Source: Phytophthora hibernalis (taxonomy: Eukaryota > Oomycota > Peronosporomycetes > Peronosporales > Peronosporaceae). Taken from it: 64,000 nucleotides of DNA. Of the stretch, positions 31,572-44,330 are shown piece by piece (within the stretch, counting starts at the first letter, position 1; every line of letters begins with the position of its first letter). The position numbers and the translations under genes are program-made. The notes beneath the pieces are model-generated. The model was not told where the DNA came from. It saw nothing but the letters and a program-made list of their open reading frames with translations, and did not search any database. Location of the stretch: assembly GCA_012656075.1 (NCBI GenBank), contig JAAKBF010000010.1, positions 1 through 64,000 on the forward strand, read 5' to 3'.

Positions 31572-34500
31572 CTAGATGTTATTGGAGCGGGTTCGCTGCA
31601 GCTGTGGTAGTTGCTGTACTTGCTGCAGCTCCACACGCAACTCGCTCGTTTCTTTCTGGAGGCCGCGAGGTCGCCAGTGAGCCGACGATTCTGTAACGCG
31701 AGCATGCGCACTTGGTTCTGGAGCTCCACGAGCGCGCGATCTTTAGGCAACTGGAGTAGAGACGATGGTTTGGAAGAATCTGTGGCGGATACTCGGATTG
31801 ACTTGAGTGCTGCGTTGACTGTAAACGCCAAGTCGTCGCGCAGACGAAGCTACCATGCATGTACATGCAGCTTCATTAGGTTCAAGTGGTCAATGATGAC
31901 ACAGGAGCACTCATACATGTATTTCCGTACCTGCTTCTGGTGGTCGATTTGAGCTGGGAGAGGGTGAGGCTGGTCGGAACTAGACGACGTTGACACGACA
32001 ACCTGAAGACACCGAGTCAGCATTGCACGTTAATATCATCGCGTATTCTCTTCGAGTAGCACATTTTCATGGTGATACCTCTGCACTGATATCTGCCATC
32101 TCGTAACTGGTCCATACAAGCGCTGCGAGCTGTTATCACCAACGTTGAACTCGTGTAAGTCACAGACCGCAACATGATGCGCGTTTTAGAGCAGCGACTT
32201 ACCCTTTGCTTCTTCTTTTTCGAGTCCGCCTCGATGCCAAATTTCTTGTAGTACTCCAGCCGGACCGAAGGCCGTGTGTGCTTCTTCAATCCGATGTATA
32301 CGTTGCTCCGCTCCACTTTCATTCTTTTGTTGGTCTGTACATAATAGCAAGCTTTAGACTAGACTTGTACTAAGTTGTGCGCAGTATAAATGCTGCCTTA
32401 CCACTTCCTTGATTGTTTTGTGGGGGCCCCTCGTTTTGGGGCTAACCAAGCGCTTGATGGCAGTAAATGCAGATTCTCGGGTGTCGTCGCGTTTTGCAAT
32501 GTTTTGAGAGAGAACTGCCTCGTAGCTCTGGCATTTCTCTGTATTCCCCTGAACTACCAATACTGCATTGCACGAAGTCTGGAGTCGAGTTTCTTCTTCG
32601 TGAAGCAACTACATCGAGCAGACCAATTTTAAAAGAGCCAACGTTAAAATCTCACAGAAGAATGCGGCATTCTCTCTCATATGCAAACCCACCCCAATAG
32701 TGAAAAGTCTAATTGATTGAACGTAAGCCAGAACTTGATCGATAGAGGAGAGGGATATCGCATCGGTTCCACAGATCATACACCTTTCGACGATATTCCG
32801 CAAGCACGCTTGCTTTCCACCTGCAAAACCTATATTAGCGTGCACCCGTAGAGGAAAGGAACAGCTTGAAGCAACTTACCTGGAAGTATGCTTTCGCGAT
32901 AAGAAGCCTCGGACACGGCTCTGAGCTCGTACTACTTGATACTTCAGGTTTTGTAGCTGCGCTTGTAGAAACTACCACGCCACAGTGCTTGAAGGCACCG
33001 AAAGCCTCGGTATACACGTTGATACCGTGCATATACAATATACCCTCTAGCCATAAATTGTAGCTTGGCGAGCGCTTCACGTTGTACACGATAGTTAAAA
33101 ACAGCGTAGTGTGTGCGGTAGATCTTTTGAATCATAATCGCTCCGCTTCGGAGGCCCAAAAATGCTCGCGATCATCTTTTCCCTGCAGCACACAACCCAA
33201 GTTAGCACTGTAGTATCGATCGTAGCAATGAAGTCAATCGTAGCGATAAGGTACCATCATTCGGGCAATAACCCATTGTTGGATTAATACAGCAGCACTC
33301 CGCTGCCTGCGGTATTTTTCGAGCACTGTACATTCGGAACTGTGTCTGAAGCTTGTTTTTATGGAAATTAGAGCATCACAAGCATTGATCGTTAGTTAGA
33401 GATCCGAGCCAGTGGATACGATGCTAAAAATCATACGCTGATGATGAGATGTCGAGTAGCTTCCCAGCTCGCGCCATTACCGATGAAAGACCTCCTATAC
33501 CAACCACAATCAGCTTCGTTCCAATTCACGATTGTAGCTTCCACCCAACACACTTACTTTGCCGTGAACATTCCTTGGTGAAAGCTCACTCGAGAGACAT
33601 TTCGCTGCTGTTCCCGAGAGGAATATAGCTCGCGCGGTTTCCGTACATTGCCGAACAAAGCTCTATAGAAGGATATACGTGACACTTACTACGGTGCACT
33701 TCACCAAAAATATGGGCAATCGATACTTACTTTTTCAGTCGTGGGAATGCCTTGTACTGTATAACAAATAATAACAGCGAGTGCGGGTTTGAGCATGTCT
33801 GCACCTCAGAAAGTAAGCAACATAGCTGTGTACCTTGTAAACAGTGCCGTCATCTGGGAGGCCTATGTTTGACGGAGGCGGGGCAATAAACGTTTCTTGG
33901 ATTTCATCAGAGTGGTCCTCCAAGAATCTGCAGTCATACTTCTTCTTGCCGATAGTCAACGAGCGATTGAGTTTCTGATTGATCGACTGGTCAAAGAATA
34001 GCACCTCGGGAAGTTGCTGACTGAAGACACGGTCTTCAATGAAGCGATCGAACATCTGCGTTGCGATTAGCTGGGAAACAAATGGGCGCGACGCAGGATC
34101 AAAATTGTCATGCAAGAACCGCTTGCTGTCGAACAGCGAAGGTGTTCCTGACTTTCCTTGCACAGTTGGTGGGCTCTGATTCAAAGTGACACCAAATATT
34201 AGCTGAATCCAAGCCTTAGGTAGCAACAGTGCAGGTAGCTTACCAGGTAGCTTGCATATTTCTTTAGTAGCGTCACAAAGAAGCGTAAGAATGCTTTACG
34301 AACTCCCTCCGTCGAGAAATTTTCAGTTTCGTTGTATCGGCTGTCCGTCAGCCCCCACTGGCATCATTTCCTGTTGGTGACATCCCAGACGTAGATAGCG
34401 AAAAAGTGTGTCGATTGAGACCCGAGTTGGTTCGGGAAAACGATGCCGAGGGAGACGGTGCCAGGGACGAAGACGGAAGGCTGAATGCTGCACTGGACCG

Positions 34501-37021
34501 TCTTCCACGCTTGATTTTGCCAATGGAATAGTGCGGGCTGAGAGAGTCCGCCATGCTCGACTCCGAATACGACGTTAACAGAGGAATAGTCTGTCCGTGA
34601 TCGGAGGCAAAGTTACCGATCGGCTCAAGGTGCTCCTCGTTTGGAAATGCCTGCATGGAAACAACCGAACCTTAGTCTGGAAACTACATGTTGAAGAATA
34701 GCCTCGTGCATGTTGGCAAAACCACTGACCAGGTCTACTCGACTAATTCCTGCAGCATACGGATCGAATATCTGGAGAATAGCATCGGCACTGCAAATCA
34801 GTCCCTCCCACCTTAGGATTTTCAAATGGAATAGCCAACGTACACTAGCAACTCCCGCCAGCTTTGCGCGGAGCTTAGATCCTTCTCGATCTGGGATTTT
34901 GGGCACCGAAATGCTTTTTCCTGATTCATCTACCGCAGGGATTACACTGCGAAAAACAAGTTAGCTCAGAACAATTACAAAGAGCTCCAGTAAAAACCGA
35001 CCGATTATGATCCAGATCGACAAATACGACGTTGGTTGTTCGGCTCGCCACATGCTTGAGGCAGTCTGAGTGCGTGCCGATCAGGAAGGGAACGGGCGCC
35101 TGCATCACCAGACGATGATTATGAGTCTAACTAAGACATGCACCCAGTTTATTTGACTACGTACGTCAATGACGTCGAGAAGTGACGTCGGAAGGACGGG
35201 AATATATGCTCCTTGCCATGAGAATGGCAGCAATAATGCTAGGAGTGCTTCTGATACCGGGGTAAGGAAGCCAATATGCTTAGAACATAATACAACCTAG
35301 AAAAACCGGCAGTAATCGACTCGTAAGCACTTGGACTACACACAAAAGAAAAATAAGCTGATCATACCTTAAGTTCCAGGGCGATGCACGAGAAAACCAG
35401 CAACACATTGTTGAGGTCTAGGACTTGAAACAATGGCCGAAAAGGAAACTGAGCAAGCGGCATCAAGGGCCAGCACGGATGTAAGCACACTTATTCTGCA
35501 TCTACATGTAGCAGGACTGTGACGGTACGTACATCGACCAGAGGCAGCTCATTTTTGGTGGACGTGATATAATCAAATTACGATCCGGTAGGGTTAGCTG
35601 GACTTGGATCTGACCCGGAGGTGGCAACGGAATTTCCACCAAGAAATTGGCGATATATCGCTCGATCGGCATCGGAGATTCGGACAGCGTTACCCGGTAA
35701 ATCTAGCAAAGAAGTAGCACACATTCCTGTAAGTGGTCTATGACTTCTTGAGAGTGGAGGTGGTCCAGCTATCACCTGCTGAAGAAATTGTCGAAAAGCG
35801 GAAAAATATGGGTAGTGTGACGTTACAACGATGCATTTGGGGCAAAACACCGGCCCCGGTGCACTCGATATGTTCCCAGAGATCTTGCACCCATTGCGGC
35901 AGTTGAGTGCGCTGGTTGTCATCAATTTCGTCAGGCTGGTGAGGTCCACTCGAGGGTCGACGTCGGTGGCGCTGGCGATGGTAGTGCGGTGTTATCAAGG
36001 ATACGACTTCCAGTGGATGGAGTTCCTCGTAGAATTTAAGCGCGCATGCATAAATCTTGACTCCACTTACGTTCGTGAGAACAAACGAAAAGAATTCGGG
36101 CGCGACGTAGGATTTGCTCAGCGTAAATCCCTCGGGAAAGGCAAAGTCAGCAATGTGCGCCGGTAGTGGCGCGTCTCCATACGTGTCCGGGAACATGTCG
36201 AGCACAGCTGGTAGGAATCGTATTTCAGTAGGACTCTGCGTTTTCTCGACTACAGGCAGCGCAAGTGTATCCCTCATTAGTAAGACAAAGAACAAGCAGC
36301 AGAACAAGTGCCGAAACTTACTGTTCTGGTCGGGAACCAATGCGCCACGACCCACAACGACGAAATAGTTGAGAAAGCGCTTGGTCACTTCAATAGCGCT
36401 GCCTGGCTTCACCACAGATGGCTCTGCGCTTTGAAGCTTTTGACCGGATGCTCCCTGCTGATTCTTGCCTGCAGGGGACCCCTGCGACGGCGAAGAGGAT
36501 GTTTCCGCGAGCCCACCAGACGTAATGGAAGTAGTTGGCTCGTCAGCGTTTTCCGGACTATCCTGATTTTTCTCTTCGCTCAATCCAAACGAGTGTGGCA
36601 GCTTGGTGAACTGCCTGTCCTCGTATTTGGCACGGATGCATTTCTCGCGAACGTCTGTGGCTGTATTGGGGAGCAGCTCGAGCGACGTGTCCACTTGGAT
36701 CCACTTGTCCAGGTGTTTGCTGTACATTTCATTGACGTTTTTGTTGCCGCCTTTCATTGCCGCCACTTCTTCGTCCGTCCACGTGTCGAGATGCAGCGAC
36801 TTGACCCTGGACAGCTGAACCCCGAGCTTGCGGTGCGCACCGGCGCAGTGGATGCACAGGAACGCACCGACGGTGGTGCTGGCCCAGATGGAGTCGCTTA
36901 GACGTGACGTGCAGTCTGCACAAGTCTGGTTCTCGGCGCTCGCGTGCATCATCTCCGTGAGCTTGCGGAAGGCATGCAGCTGCACCACGGGCGAGTGGCT
37001 CGTGCGCGAGAACATCATCAT
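31572..37021 (-). CDS. ArfGAP - DENN - IQ - coiled-coil multidomain protein
   Basis: Reading the minus strand through many small introns, the product starts with an ArfGAP zinc finger (CADC...CIHC, GAHRKLGVQLSRVKSL, 36,800-36,930). A Ser/Gln-rich linker and a uDENN segment follow (FLNYFVVVGRGALV, FVLTNVSGVKIYACAL). The cDENN comes next (KCIVVTSHYPYFSAFRQFL, YIPVLPTSLLDVI, PVPFLIGTHSDCL), then the dDENN (FLHDNFDPASRPFVSQLI, VRKAFLRFFVTLLKKY). A helical stretch with at least five IQ motifs follows (33,260-32,880; for example IMIQKIYRTHYAV, VVRAQSRVRGFLSRK), and a terminal coiled coil closes the protein near 31,572. One firm intron is 36,321-36,250. ArfGAP stimulates Arf GTP hydrolysis, DENN proteins activate Rabs and IQ motifs bind calmodulin-like proteins, so a Ca-sensitive traffic switch is inferred. 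Apparent one-base shifts occur at about 35,850, 32,960 and 31,664. It could be two genes. Confidence 0.72.
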
Positions 37022-37594
37022 GACGTGGAGGTCGACGTCTAGATGTTGTAGCTGAGCCCCGACGTCAAGGCTCGAGCCCAGCGAAGAGGAGACTGAGAGC
37101 GCGACACTTGCTTCTACTATTTATACTCGTGATCAGTGGACAAGCACGACAATCCACCACGGCACGCGCTTGAAACGATGAAACCGCTCGATGATTACGC
37201 CTGGAGTCGTGCGCAGGTGTTGAGACCTCCATCAAGCAGCGATGGCATCGGCAGCGCAGGAAGCAGCATGTGGCGTGCGGAAGTGCAGAGTGATTGTGTG
37301 CGGCAATTGGATTTAGAAATCGTTGTTAGAAACACGTACCTAAGCGTGCTAGAAACTCTTATGTTCTGCACACACATGTATGTGGTGCACACTGCTTTTT
37401 CGAGCGCGGTTCACCCTTACACCTATCCCTGGCTCGGTTCAGTGAACCGTCGATGGCCTTGGCGAACCGAGCGATCGAAAGGAAAGAGCCAATGAACGGT
37501 GGGAGCGCACGATTGGTTGGCCCTCGCTTTTGGCTCGCTCGCGGCTGGGCGGCAGCAGTACGGAACTGCACCAAAACTCCCAAGAAAAGCAAAC
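37022..37594. promoter_or_regulatory. Divergent promoter region of the DENN gene and RPL27
   Basis: This 570-bp stretch separates two divergently transcribed genes and holds no convincing coding sequence. The part next to RPL27 is GC-rich with repeated GGCTCG words. No defined motif is claimed. Confidence 0.5.
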
Positions 37595-38432
37595 ATGGGC
37601 ATGTAAGTGAATGAAACCGGCAGGCAGATTGACTGGTAGCCTCCGCCCGCCTCCCTTTCTCTCGAGCGGACGGAGACGTCAACAGAGCAGCGAGGACAGA
37701 GACCCCAAGACGACGGTGCTCCGATCACTAGCAGTGGACCGATCTGAGACTTTGGACGTGGAGAAAGAAAGCGGACGGGCGGAGAGCACAGGCAGCTGAT
37801 AACAGGGAGTTAAACTACAGAATCTGACGCTCATGTGTCATCCTGTGTAGTGTCAAGAACGGAAAGGTTGTTGTGTTGCTTAACGGCCGCTTCGCTGGCC
37901 GCAAGGCTATCGTTGTGAAGACCTACGACGAGGGCCGTGGTGACCGCAAGTTCGGCCACGCTATCGGTACGCTGCAATCCCAAATATTTATTACAGGGTT
38001 TCGCGATGGAAACAAGAACCAAAGCTGACTTTGTAAATCATTGATTCAGTTGCCGGCATTGACCGCTACCCGCGCAAGGTGACGCGCGCCATGGGCAAGA
38101 ACAAGCTCAAGAAGCGCTCCAAGGTGAAACCGTTCGTCAAGTACGTCAACTACAACCACATCATGCCCACCCGTTACGTCGCCGACATCGACCTGAAGAA
38201 GGTCCTTGACGAGGAGGTGCTGGCCAACCCGGAGACCCGCATCGAGTCCCGCAAGACCATCAAGAAGGTGTTTGAGGAGCGGTACGTCTCGAATTTAGTT
38301 GCTGCACACTGTTTACAGCCATGATGCTGACTTTTGTTATTTTTATTGCGCAGCTACCTGAACCAGGCCGCGTGCAAGTCGGAGAAGAAGGCTGCTGGTG
38401 TCAGCTTCTTCTTCAAGAAGCTCCGCTTCTAA
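37595..38432 (+). CDS. RPL27: 60S ribosomal protein eL27
   Basis: Four exons are assigned: 37,595-37,602, 37,851-37,966, 38,050-38,281 and 38,354-38,432. They give 144 residues, close to the family's usual 136-146. The product has the L27e signature: KNGKVVVLLNGRFAGRKA (KOW-like start), GIDRYPRKVTRAMGKNK, YNHIMPTRYVADID and the C-terminal FFFKKLRF. It is a structural component of the cytosolic large ribosomal subunit. The tiny first exon (ATGGGCAT then GTAAGT) is inferred from splice-site fit and is the least certain part. An alternative 5' exon would change only the first two residues. The gene is intact in frame. Confidence 0.92.
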
Positions 38433-38646
38433 GTGCAAGCTGCTGTTTGCGTGTAGAGGCTGGTGGGAATCGGGGTACTAACATAAATGCAGCCCATTCC
38501 AGTTCCGTTCCGTTTCAAGGAAACAAACCATGACGATGTTGTTGTCTTCAAAGGTGTTCACGAGCTTTGCTGCATGCGGTAACAGCGCAGTGTGCCTTTT
38601 GTACTTAATCCCTTTAATGGCATATCTTCAAGTTGCCGACAACTGC

Positions 38647-40640
38647 TCATCTTCGTCGTCTCCTGTACGAGACAGCGGCTTTTCGGACTTGGATCACGAA
38701 GTCGTCATCTGCGTCTTGGTCACTTTGGGAACTGCCGTTAGACTCGCTCTCGCTCTTACTAGGATTGATCATCTCAATCTTCTTTCGCTCGGCAAAGATT
38801 CGCTCACACTTGCTAAGCCTGGATCCAGCGAGAATGCGCCGCGCTCTCTCGTTGTACTTACTCCTCATTTTTCGGGAAACTGACCGGCATGAGTCAACGC
38901 GAACCAGGTGAAGTCGAGGGCACTGTGCGTCAAGTGCTTCCAAGCTTGTGTCTGTCACAGGAGTACCCTGAGGAGACGTTTGCGATCGTAAAGGTATTAA
39001 GATGGCCAGCCACGAACCCGATTTCATTGACACGAACCTTCAAATCGACCAGCTCCAAGTGTGTGCATCCTTCCGAACCATCTGAAGACGCAATGGCAGT
39101 GACCCCATCGTCGGAGATGGCACGGCAGTCCTGCAGAAGTACACACATTTCACGTGTCATATTGCATACTGGAATGCAGGAAGATATAATTGCTTTGCGT
39201 ACTTGAAGTGAAAGGTAGCGCAGGGAAGGAGCGACTTTAGAGAGTGCACGCAAACCGTCATCGTTGATTTTAGTCTTGTCCAAAATCAGCACTTCCAGAT
39301 GCGGCAGGCTGCTCGAACTCTGTTGCCATAAACACTGTGAGCTAGCTGTCAGACAATCATACAAAGAGTGCTGACAGGGCATACTGGAAATGAAGAGATG
39401 CCGCGGCATGATGATAGGTCTAGCCAGCGCAGTGATCCCCAAAGAGCCTCATTCAAGGCTTGGATATCGCAGAGTCGGATGCTGCTTGAGTTACTACTCG
39501 GATAAAGCAAGCGTCAACAGCCGGAGTTAGATACAACACCTCGAATACAGGTACAAGATACATACCTTACTGTCAGCTCCTCTAGCTTCATTGAATGCCT
39601 GGCGAGGTCGCTGAAAATGCGCGAATCCATACTCATAGCTTCTGTAGAAGCAACGCACACCAGGTCGCACACCAGGTCAGCCTCACTCCAACACTAAAGT
39701 TGACTTCCACGAGCATACCGGTGAAGATAACCTTCTCCAGCATGCCACCGCAGACTTTGATCAGAGAACTTGCTGCCTGGTTGGTAATGAAGTTGCATCC
39801 GTTCAGGAACACTTCGCGTAGCGGTACGGCATCACGCGGCCAACCACTCAGTGTCAAGGCACGGCAGTCTAGAAGCTCCAAACTCTGCACAAGTGATCGC
39901 GTAGTAAGTAAGCTACCCATGTGAGCCCATCGAGAGCCACGTGAAGCTGTCGACACGGTACGGACCTTCAGACTGCGGCAATGCTTCAAGATGTTGAAGA
40001 CGTGTTTCTTCTGCATCCTTCATCCGCACCAAGCATTGCAATTAGAAATGACAGCATCTGCAGCAAGTCATCATCCGACACACCTGTGTGCTCGGAAGAC
40101 GCGGAGACTCTGCTGCTGCACGATCAGCTCCACGTGCGCGTCGACTAGAGAAACATCGGGCAAGGCCAACCGTGTCAACTGTTGGTTGGCGCGCTCCAAC
40201 ATGACGCTGATGTCGCGTCTCAGCATAGGTCGCACCGCAACGTAGCCAAAGTCGAGCTCCGTGACCGGCACTTCCTGTTGGCTCAGGCGTCGCCAGCGTT
40301 TACACACCGCTTCGGCGCGCAGTCGGTCGGGTATGACCGACAGGAACTCCAGGATGCAGCGTTCACCCGCCTCGCATAGTGATGGCATCAGCCATTTCTT
40401 CCTGCGTCTTTTGACTGCAGCACAGGCATTGAGGATCAGACAGTATCGGATACCTGTAACCGATCAAGTCAAGTCAAGTGCAGTACCGCTGGCCGCATTC
40501 TTCGGTTTTGCAGTGGATATTGCGGTGCGACGTCGTTGAAGGATCGTGGCGAGAGGGACGTCGTCGTCCTCATCCTCGTCGGTTTCGAGCGTCTGCTGCT
40601 TGTACGAGCGCGGCCGCATTGAGCGCTTCTTCCCAGCCAT
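38647..40640 (-). CDS. F-box and leucine-rich repeat protein
   Basis: The minus-strand start at 40,640 gives MAGKKRSMRPRSYK followed by an acidic run. A GT-AG intron (40,486-40,415) joins it in frame to the F-box exon (40,414-40,084: CILEFLSVIPDRLRAEAVCKRW). Later exons carry leucine-rich repeats of the cysteine-containing F-box type: LELLDCRALTLSGWP, EVFLNGCNFITNQAASSL, LEVLILDKTKINDDGLRAL, LQDCRAISDDGVTAIA and TDTSLEALDAQCPRL. The C-terminus is basic then Ser/Asp-rich, ending at 38,647. It is probably the substrate receptor of an SCF ubiquitin ligase. Intermediate introns were not all fixed. It is convergent with RPL27. Confidence 0.8.
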
Positions 40641-42105
40641 GGCGCTTTAGATCGGGGTGATCAATCAATTTGTGATTTGGTGGCAGGAAGTGTGCCGTTG
40701 ATGGAAATGATGACGGTTGGTGGCGCGTGTAGAAGCATGGCAAAGCACTTTGGTGAAGGAGAGTCCGTCACCAGACAAAACTACAGAGTTCCCGGCAAAA
40801 GGGAGAACCGTTAATCAGTTATTTACCTTGCAAAATTAGTACATTTGTCACAAAGCCTTGCTCTACTGCGATACAAATAAATCAGTTTGCAAATCTTTAA
40901 ACCTGGAAGAATTTATTGGCCCCCTTTCTCCCTTTGCCGGGGAACTCTGTATATGTTTTAATAAAATAAGCTTAACGTGTATTTTAATACTGAAGCTAAC
41001 TGTAAGCGCTATCGACCATCGAGCAATACATCCTCGCGTTTTTTGCCATTTGTTGAGCTCACTTGGCTCTGCTCGCGCTTTAGAACTCGTACCGACTTGA
41101 AAAACAGTTTTTAAAGTATTTAAACATGCTACTGCGATAGAGGGACACTAATTCCCTTGACGATAGTGGCGCAATACATGTACAACGTCATTTCAATGAT
41201 CAAACGGTAAAGTTTGTTATCTTCGGACCCTGGAGTTTTGAGCCGGACGCGACAACTTTGCCGACCAACGTCTGCTTTAAAGTTTAAGCTCACCACATGT
41301 ATCAATCGTAATTCTCCTTGGATACAGAGTTCGATACGTTTCACCCAGGTTATCCTCTTACGGTGTCCCAGAATTCATATCCCTGTTCCATCATCGTTTA
41401 CCCGAGAAGACTCAATGCTGGAGATGTTCGTGAACATATCAATCAAGTTACCTCAAAGAAACAAAGCACGCTTAGAGCAGCAGTATTAGGCTAAGTTGTT
41501 GCGTCGAGCGTCTACAAAATCAAAATGCGCGTCTGGATCAGTCCGCCCCACCGCCAGCAGCTTTTCATCACATTTCAATCCGTACCGCCAGTACGGATGG
41601 GGAGGATCCTCTGTTCGCGGTATCCGGCTGGTGGTTATGTATTCGGGCTAGGTATTCCTTACAGTCGCCAAGACAAAACGCTGAACTCTGCTAAAAGACT
41701 CGTTGGCTAGAGGCACAAGCCGCATCCTGCGATGTGTCCAGCCCAGACGGCGCTCTCAGTTGCCCAATTGCTCGCTCAGCGCCTCCAGGACCGTGGACAC
41801 CACCGCATTGTGCGATTACGTAGCGCAATCGCCCCGTCGTCCCAAGTCTCTTAACGCCGCGAGCGCGTTAGGCTCACGCTTCTACATCCACAGTCCGCCG
41901 CCTTCCCGCGTAGCAGTCGCGAACCCGCCGCCACCCCCGCCTCACCGCAGTTGACCGATCATGGTGAACCTCTCGATGGACAGCAACGTGCTGGACTCGC
42001 CCGCGGACTCGCTGGACCTGCGCCAGCCGCCTGCGGGCTACAGCACCGCCAACGATAGCAGTCGCGGCGAGCAAGTTCTTCGCGCTCAGTGTGAGCGGCA
42101 CCAAC
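40641..42105. promoter_or_regulatory. Intergenic, divergent upstream region of F-box/LRR and reductase genes
   Basis: This is 1.4 kb without a convincing gene. It holds a 168-bp miniature element at 40,783-40,950. The last 150 bp are GC- and codon-like and may be a 5' extension of the reductase gene: an ATG at 41,961 is open but in a different frame. Confidence 0.45.
40783..40950. mobile_element. 168-bp miniature element with TA target (Stowaway-like)
   Basis: The ends are inverted copies of about 25 bp: ACAGAGTTCCCGGCAAAAGG from 40,783 and its near-exact complement ending at 40,950. If the first and last bases are counted as target, both ends are TA, as in Tc1/mariner-type miniature elements. 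The element has no coding capacity. Confidence 0.78.
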
Positions 42106-44330
42106 ATGGCCGGCAAGCCGTCGCAGCTCGCCACGCCCTTCGTGTACGGCACGCCCGTGGACAAGACGTACAAGACGTGGCCCTTCCTCACCGTGGGCAT
42201 CTGTGCTGTCATCGTCGTCTTCGCCATCATCTACCACGAGCTGCCCGAGTACCGCGTGGGCTTCCGCTACCAGCTCTACGTGCTCTTCGGATCTACAGTC
42301 GAGGACGCCGCGTGGGTCGGCGGACACCGCGAAATCGTCGAGTTTATCGTCAACTACGTGCTCATTGGTCTACCTTTTATGATTGGTGGCATGGCTCTGG
42401 CACTTGGGGACGCACTCCCACCAGTCCCCACGGGCGCACACCGCACCGTCATGCGCTTCCTCAAGCGCAAGATTTTCGTGGGCACCGTCAACATCTCGTA
42501 CGCCGAGTCGGTCTGCACGCTCGTGTTCCTGGGACTGAACGCTATTTGGTTCGCCGCCGTCTTCTCGCGCAATTACGACGACCTCGTGGAGGCCGACTCG
42601 ACCGACATGGCGTCCGTGTTCCGGCTCGTGGGGCAGGTCTTCGGCTTCAACGCCGTGCTGTGCTTCTCGCTGCTGCTCATTCCTGCCACGAGGAACTCCT
42701 TCTGGATGCTCTCCATGGGAATCGACTACTCGCACGCCATCAAGTATCACCGCTGGATCGGGTTCTTTACTGTGGCCATGGTGGCGCTGCACGCCATCCC
42801 ATACTACTACGCGTGGTTCAAGAGCGGCACTTTTATCGCGTCGTCGTTCCCCTGTCTCGACTGTGACTACGGCACGGAGGGCAAGTCGCGTCTCCAGAAC
42901 TTCTGCGGCCAACTGGCGCTGCTGTGCTGCCTCATCATCGGCGTGACGTCGCTCAGCCCCATTCGACGCAAGTACTACGACGTGTTCTACTACTGCCACC
43001 ACCTCTTCATCTTCGTGCTCTTCTTCAGCGCGCTGCACTTCTCGCAGTTCGTCATCTGGATGTACCCGGCCGTGTGTCTCTTTGTCATGCACCGCATTCT
43101 GGCTCGAAGCCAGAGCCGCATGCCGTGCGAGGTTGTCGACTTGGAAGCCATTCCTGGTGAGATCACGCGTCTGGTGTTCCGCCGGTCGCCCGGCAAGTCG
43201 GGCCACTACCACGCTGGTCAATTTGTGTACCTGCGTATTCCGCTGCTGTCGCACACGCAGTGGCACCCGTTCAGTATCAGCTCGTCGCCGATTGAGTACG
43301 AGGACACCTTCACGGTGCACGTCAAGAGCATTGGTAACTGGACCAAGTCGTTGTATGCAGTGGCTATTCAGGCGCGAGAGGAACGCAAGATGCCACTCAT
43401 CTACGTTGACGGATTTTACGGCAAGATGTCCGACGACTTCCAGCACTACCCTGCGCTCGTTTTCGTAGCTGGTGGAATTGGTGCGACCCCGTCATCAGCA
43501 TTGTCGGTAAGATTTTGGACTGCATGCGTAACAATGACCCGAACATGGAGTTCACGCAGGTGTACTTCCACTGGACGTCTCGCGAAATCGGTATCTTCCA
43601 CGAGTTCGAGCCTCTTCTCGATGCCATTGAGCAGTTCGACCCGGACCATGTGAAGTTCAAGGTTCGTCTGTGCTTTACTGGTGACCAGCACCTTGGTGGT
43701 GTGGGCCTTCCCAGCGGTATTTCTCTCAAACCCATGGACGACACGAGCATGGTTCCCACGCGACCGTTTTTCCAGTCGTCACGATCTGTGCCTCGTCAGA
43801 TGCTGCTATTCTTCGTGACGTTCACTTGCAGCTTCTGGTGTCTGTGCCTCATCCGGTACAACTACCCGATCCTGGGTGCGATGCGCGTTAACCAGAATAT
43901 GTGGCCGATGCAGCGCGTCGTGGAGGTTCTCATCATGATTGCGGGAGCCGCCGTTGGCTGGGCCGTGGTGATCACTGAGCCCACCCCGCGTTCTATGAGT
44001 CGGATGGAGAAGTCGCGCCTTATGCCAACTCTGGGCAGCTACGGCCCGCAAGAGACAATGGCCAATGTCGGCGGTGGATCGGAGTACTCGCACTCACTCT
44101 CGTTTGACGGTCAGGAGGTTCAGTTCCACCACCCTGTTAGCCGATCACGGTTGAATGTGAAGGAGCTGTTCAACGAGGTTGTGAAGGAGCAGTCACACAA
44201 CTTCGCTGTCAACATTACTGGCATCGGCACGTGGGTATCAGGGCCCATGGGTCTTATCCATGCCGTAGAGACAGAGGCCTCCAACTTCGCAGGCATTTTC
44301 GATGTGCACTATGAGGAGTTTGAGATGTAG
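42106..44330 (+). CDS. Ferric reductase / NADPH oxidase-like flavocytochrome, one apparent frameshift
   Basis: From the ATG at 42,106 the protein begins MAGKPSQL and has several membrane helices. A ferric reductase transmembrane core follows with haem-ligand type histidines (IKYHRWIG, ALHAIPYYY, CHHLFIF, ALHFSQF). Then come the FAD-binding motif HPFSISSSP with AGQFVYLRIP, and the NAD(P)H-binding glycine motif VFVAGGIGATP. Two further membrane helices (MLLFFVTFTCSFWCLCLI and VLIMIAGAAVGWAVVI) sit before the final GPMGL motif, the layout of plant FRO-type reductases. It would move electrons across a membrane to ferric iron or oxygen. The frame slips at about 43,487 (ACCCCGTC). The span is one base short of 742 codons, so one missing C restores it. 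Confidence 0.88.

Noticed and set aside
32835..33159. IQ motifs as the neck of a myosin gene
   Set aside because: The motifs look myosin-like, but no motor motifs (such as the P-loop and switch sequences) are found upstream. The coding exons instead connect to the DENN part.
36308..36901. A 197-codon plus-strand ORF
   Set aside because: It is antisense to the ArfGAP exon, which has the conserved zinc finger on the minus strand.
41961..42866. A 301-codon ORF at the start of the reductase gene
   Set aside because: Beyond about 42,090 it is an out-of-frame shadow of the reductase, with Arg/His-rich sequence typical of a GC-biased wrong frame. Only its first 40 codons might be a true 5' extension.
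42370..43446. A 358-codon minus-strand ORF opposite the reductase
   Set aside because: It is the antisense of a strongly coding gene, rich in Val/Glu/His from GC-biased third positions, with no domain resemblance.
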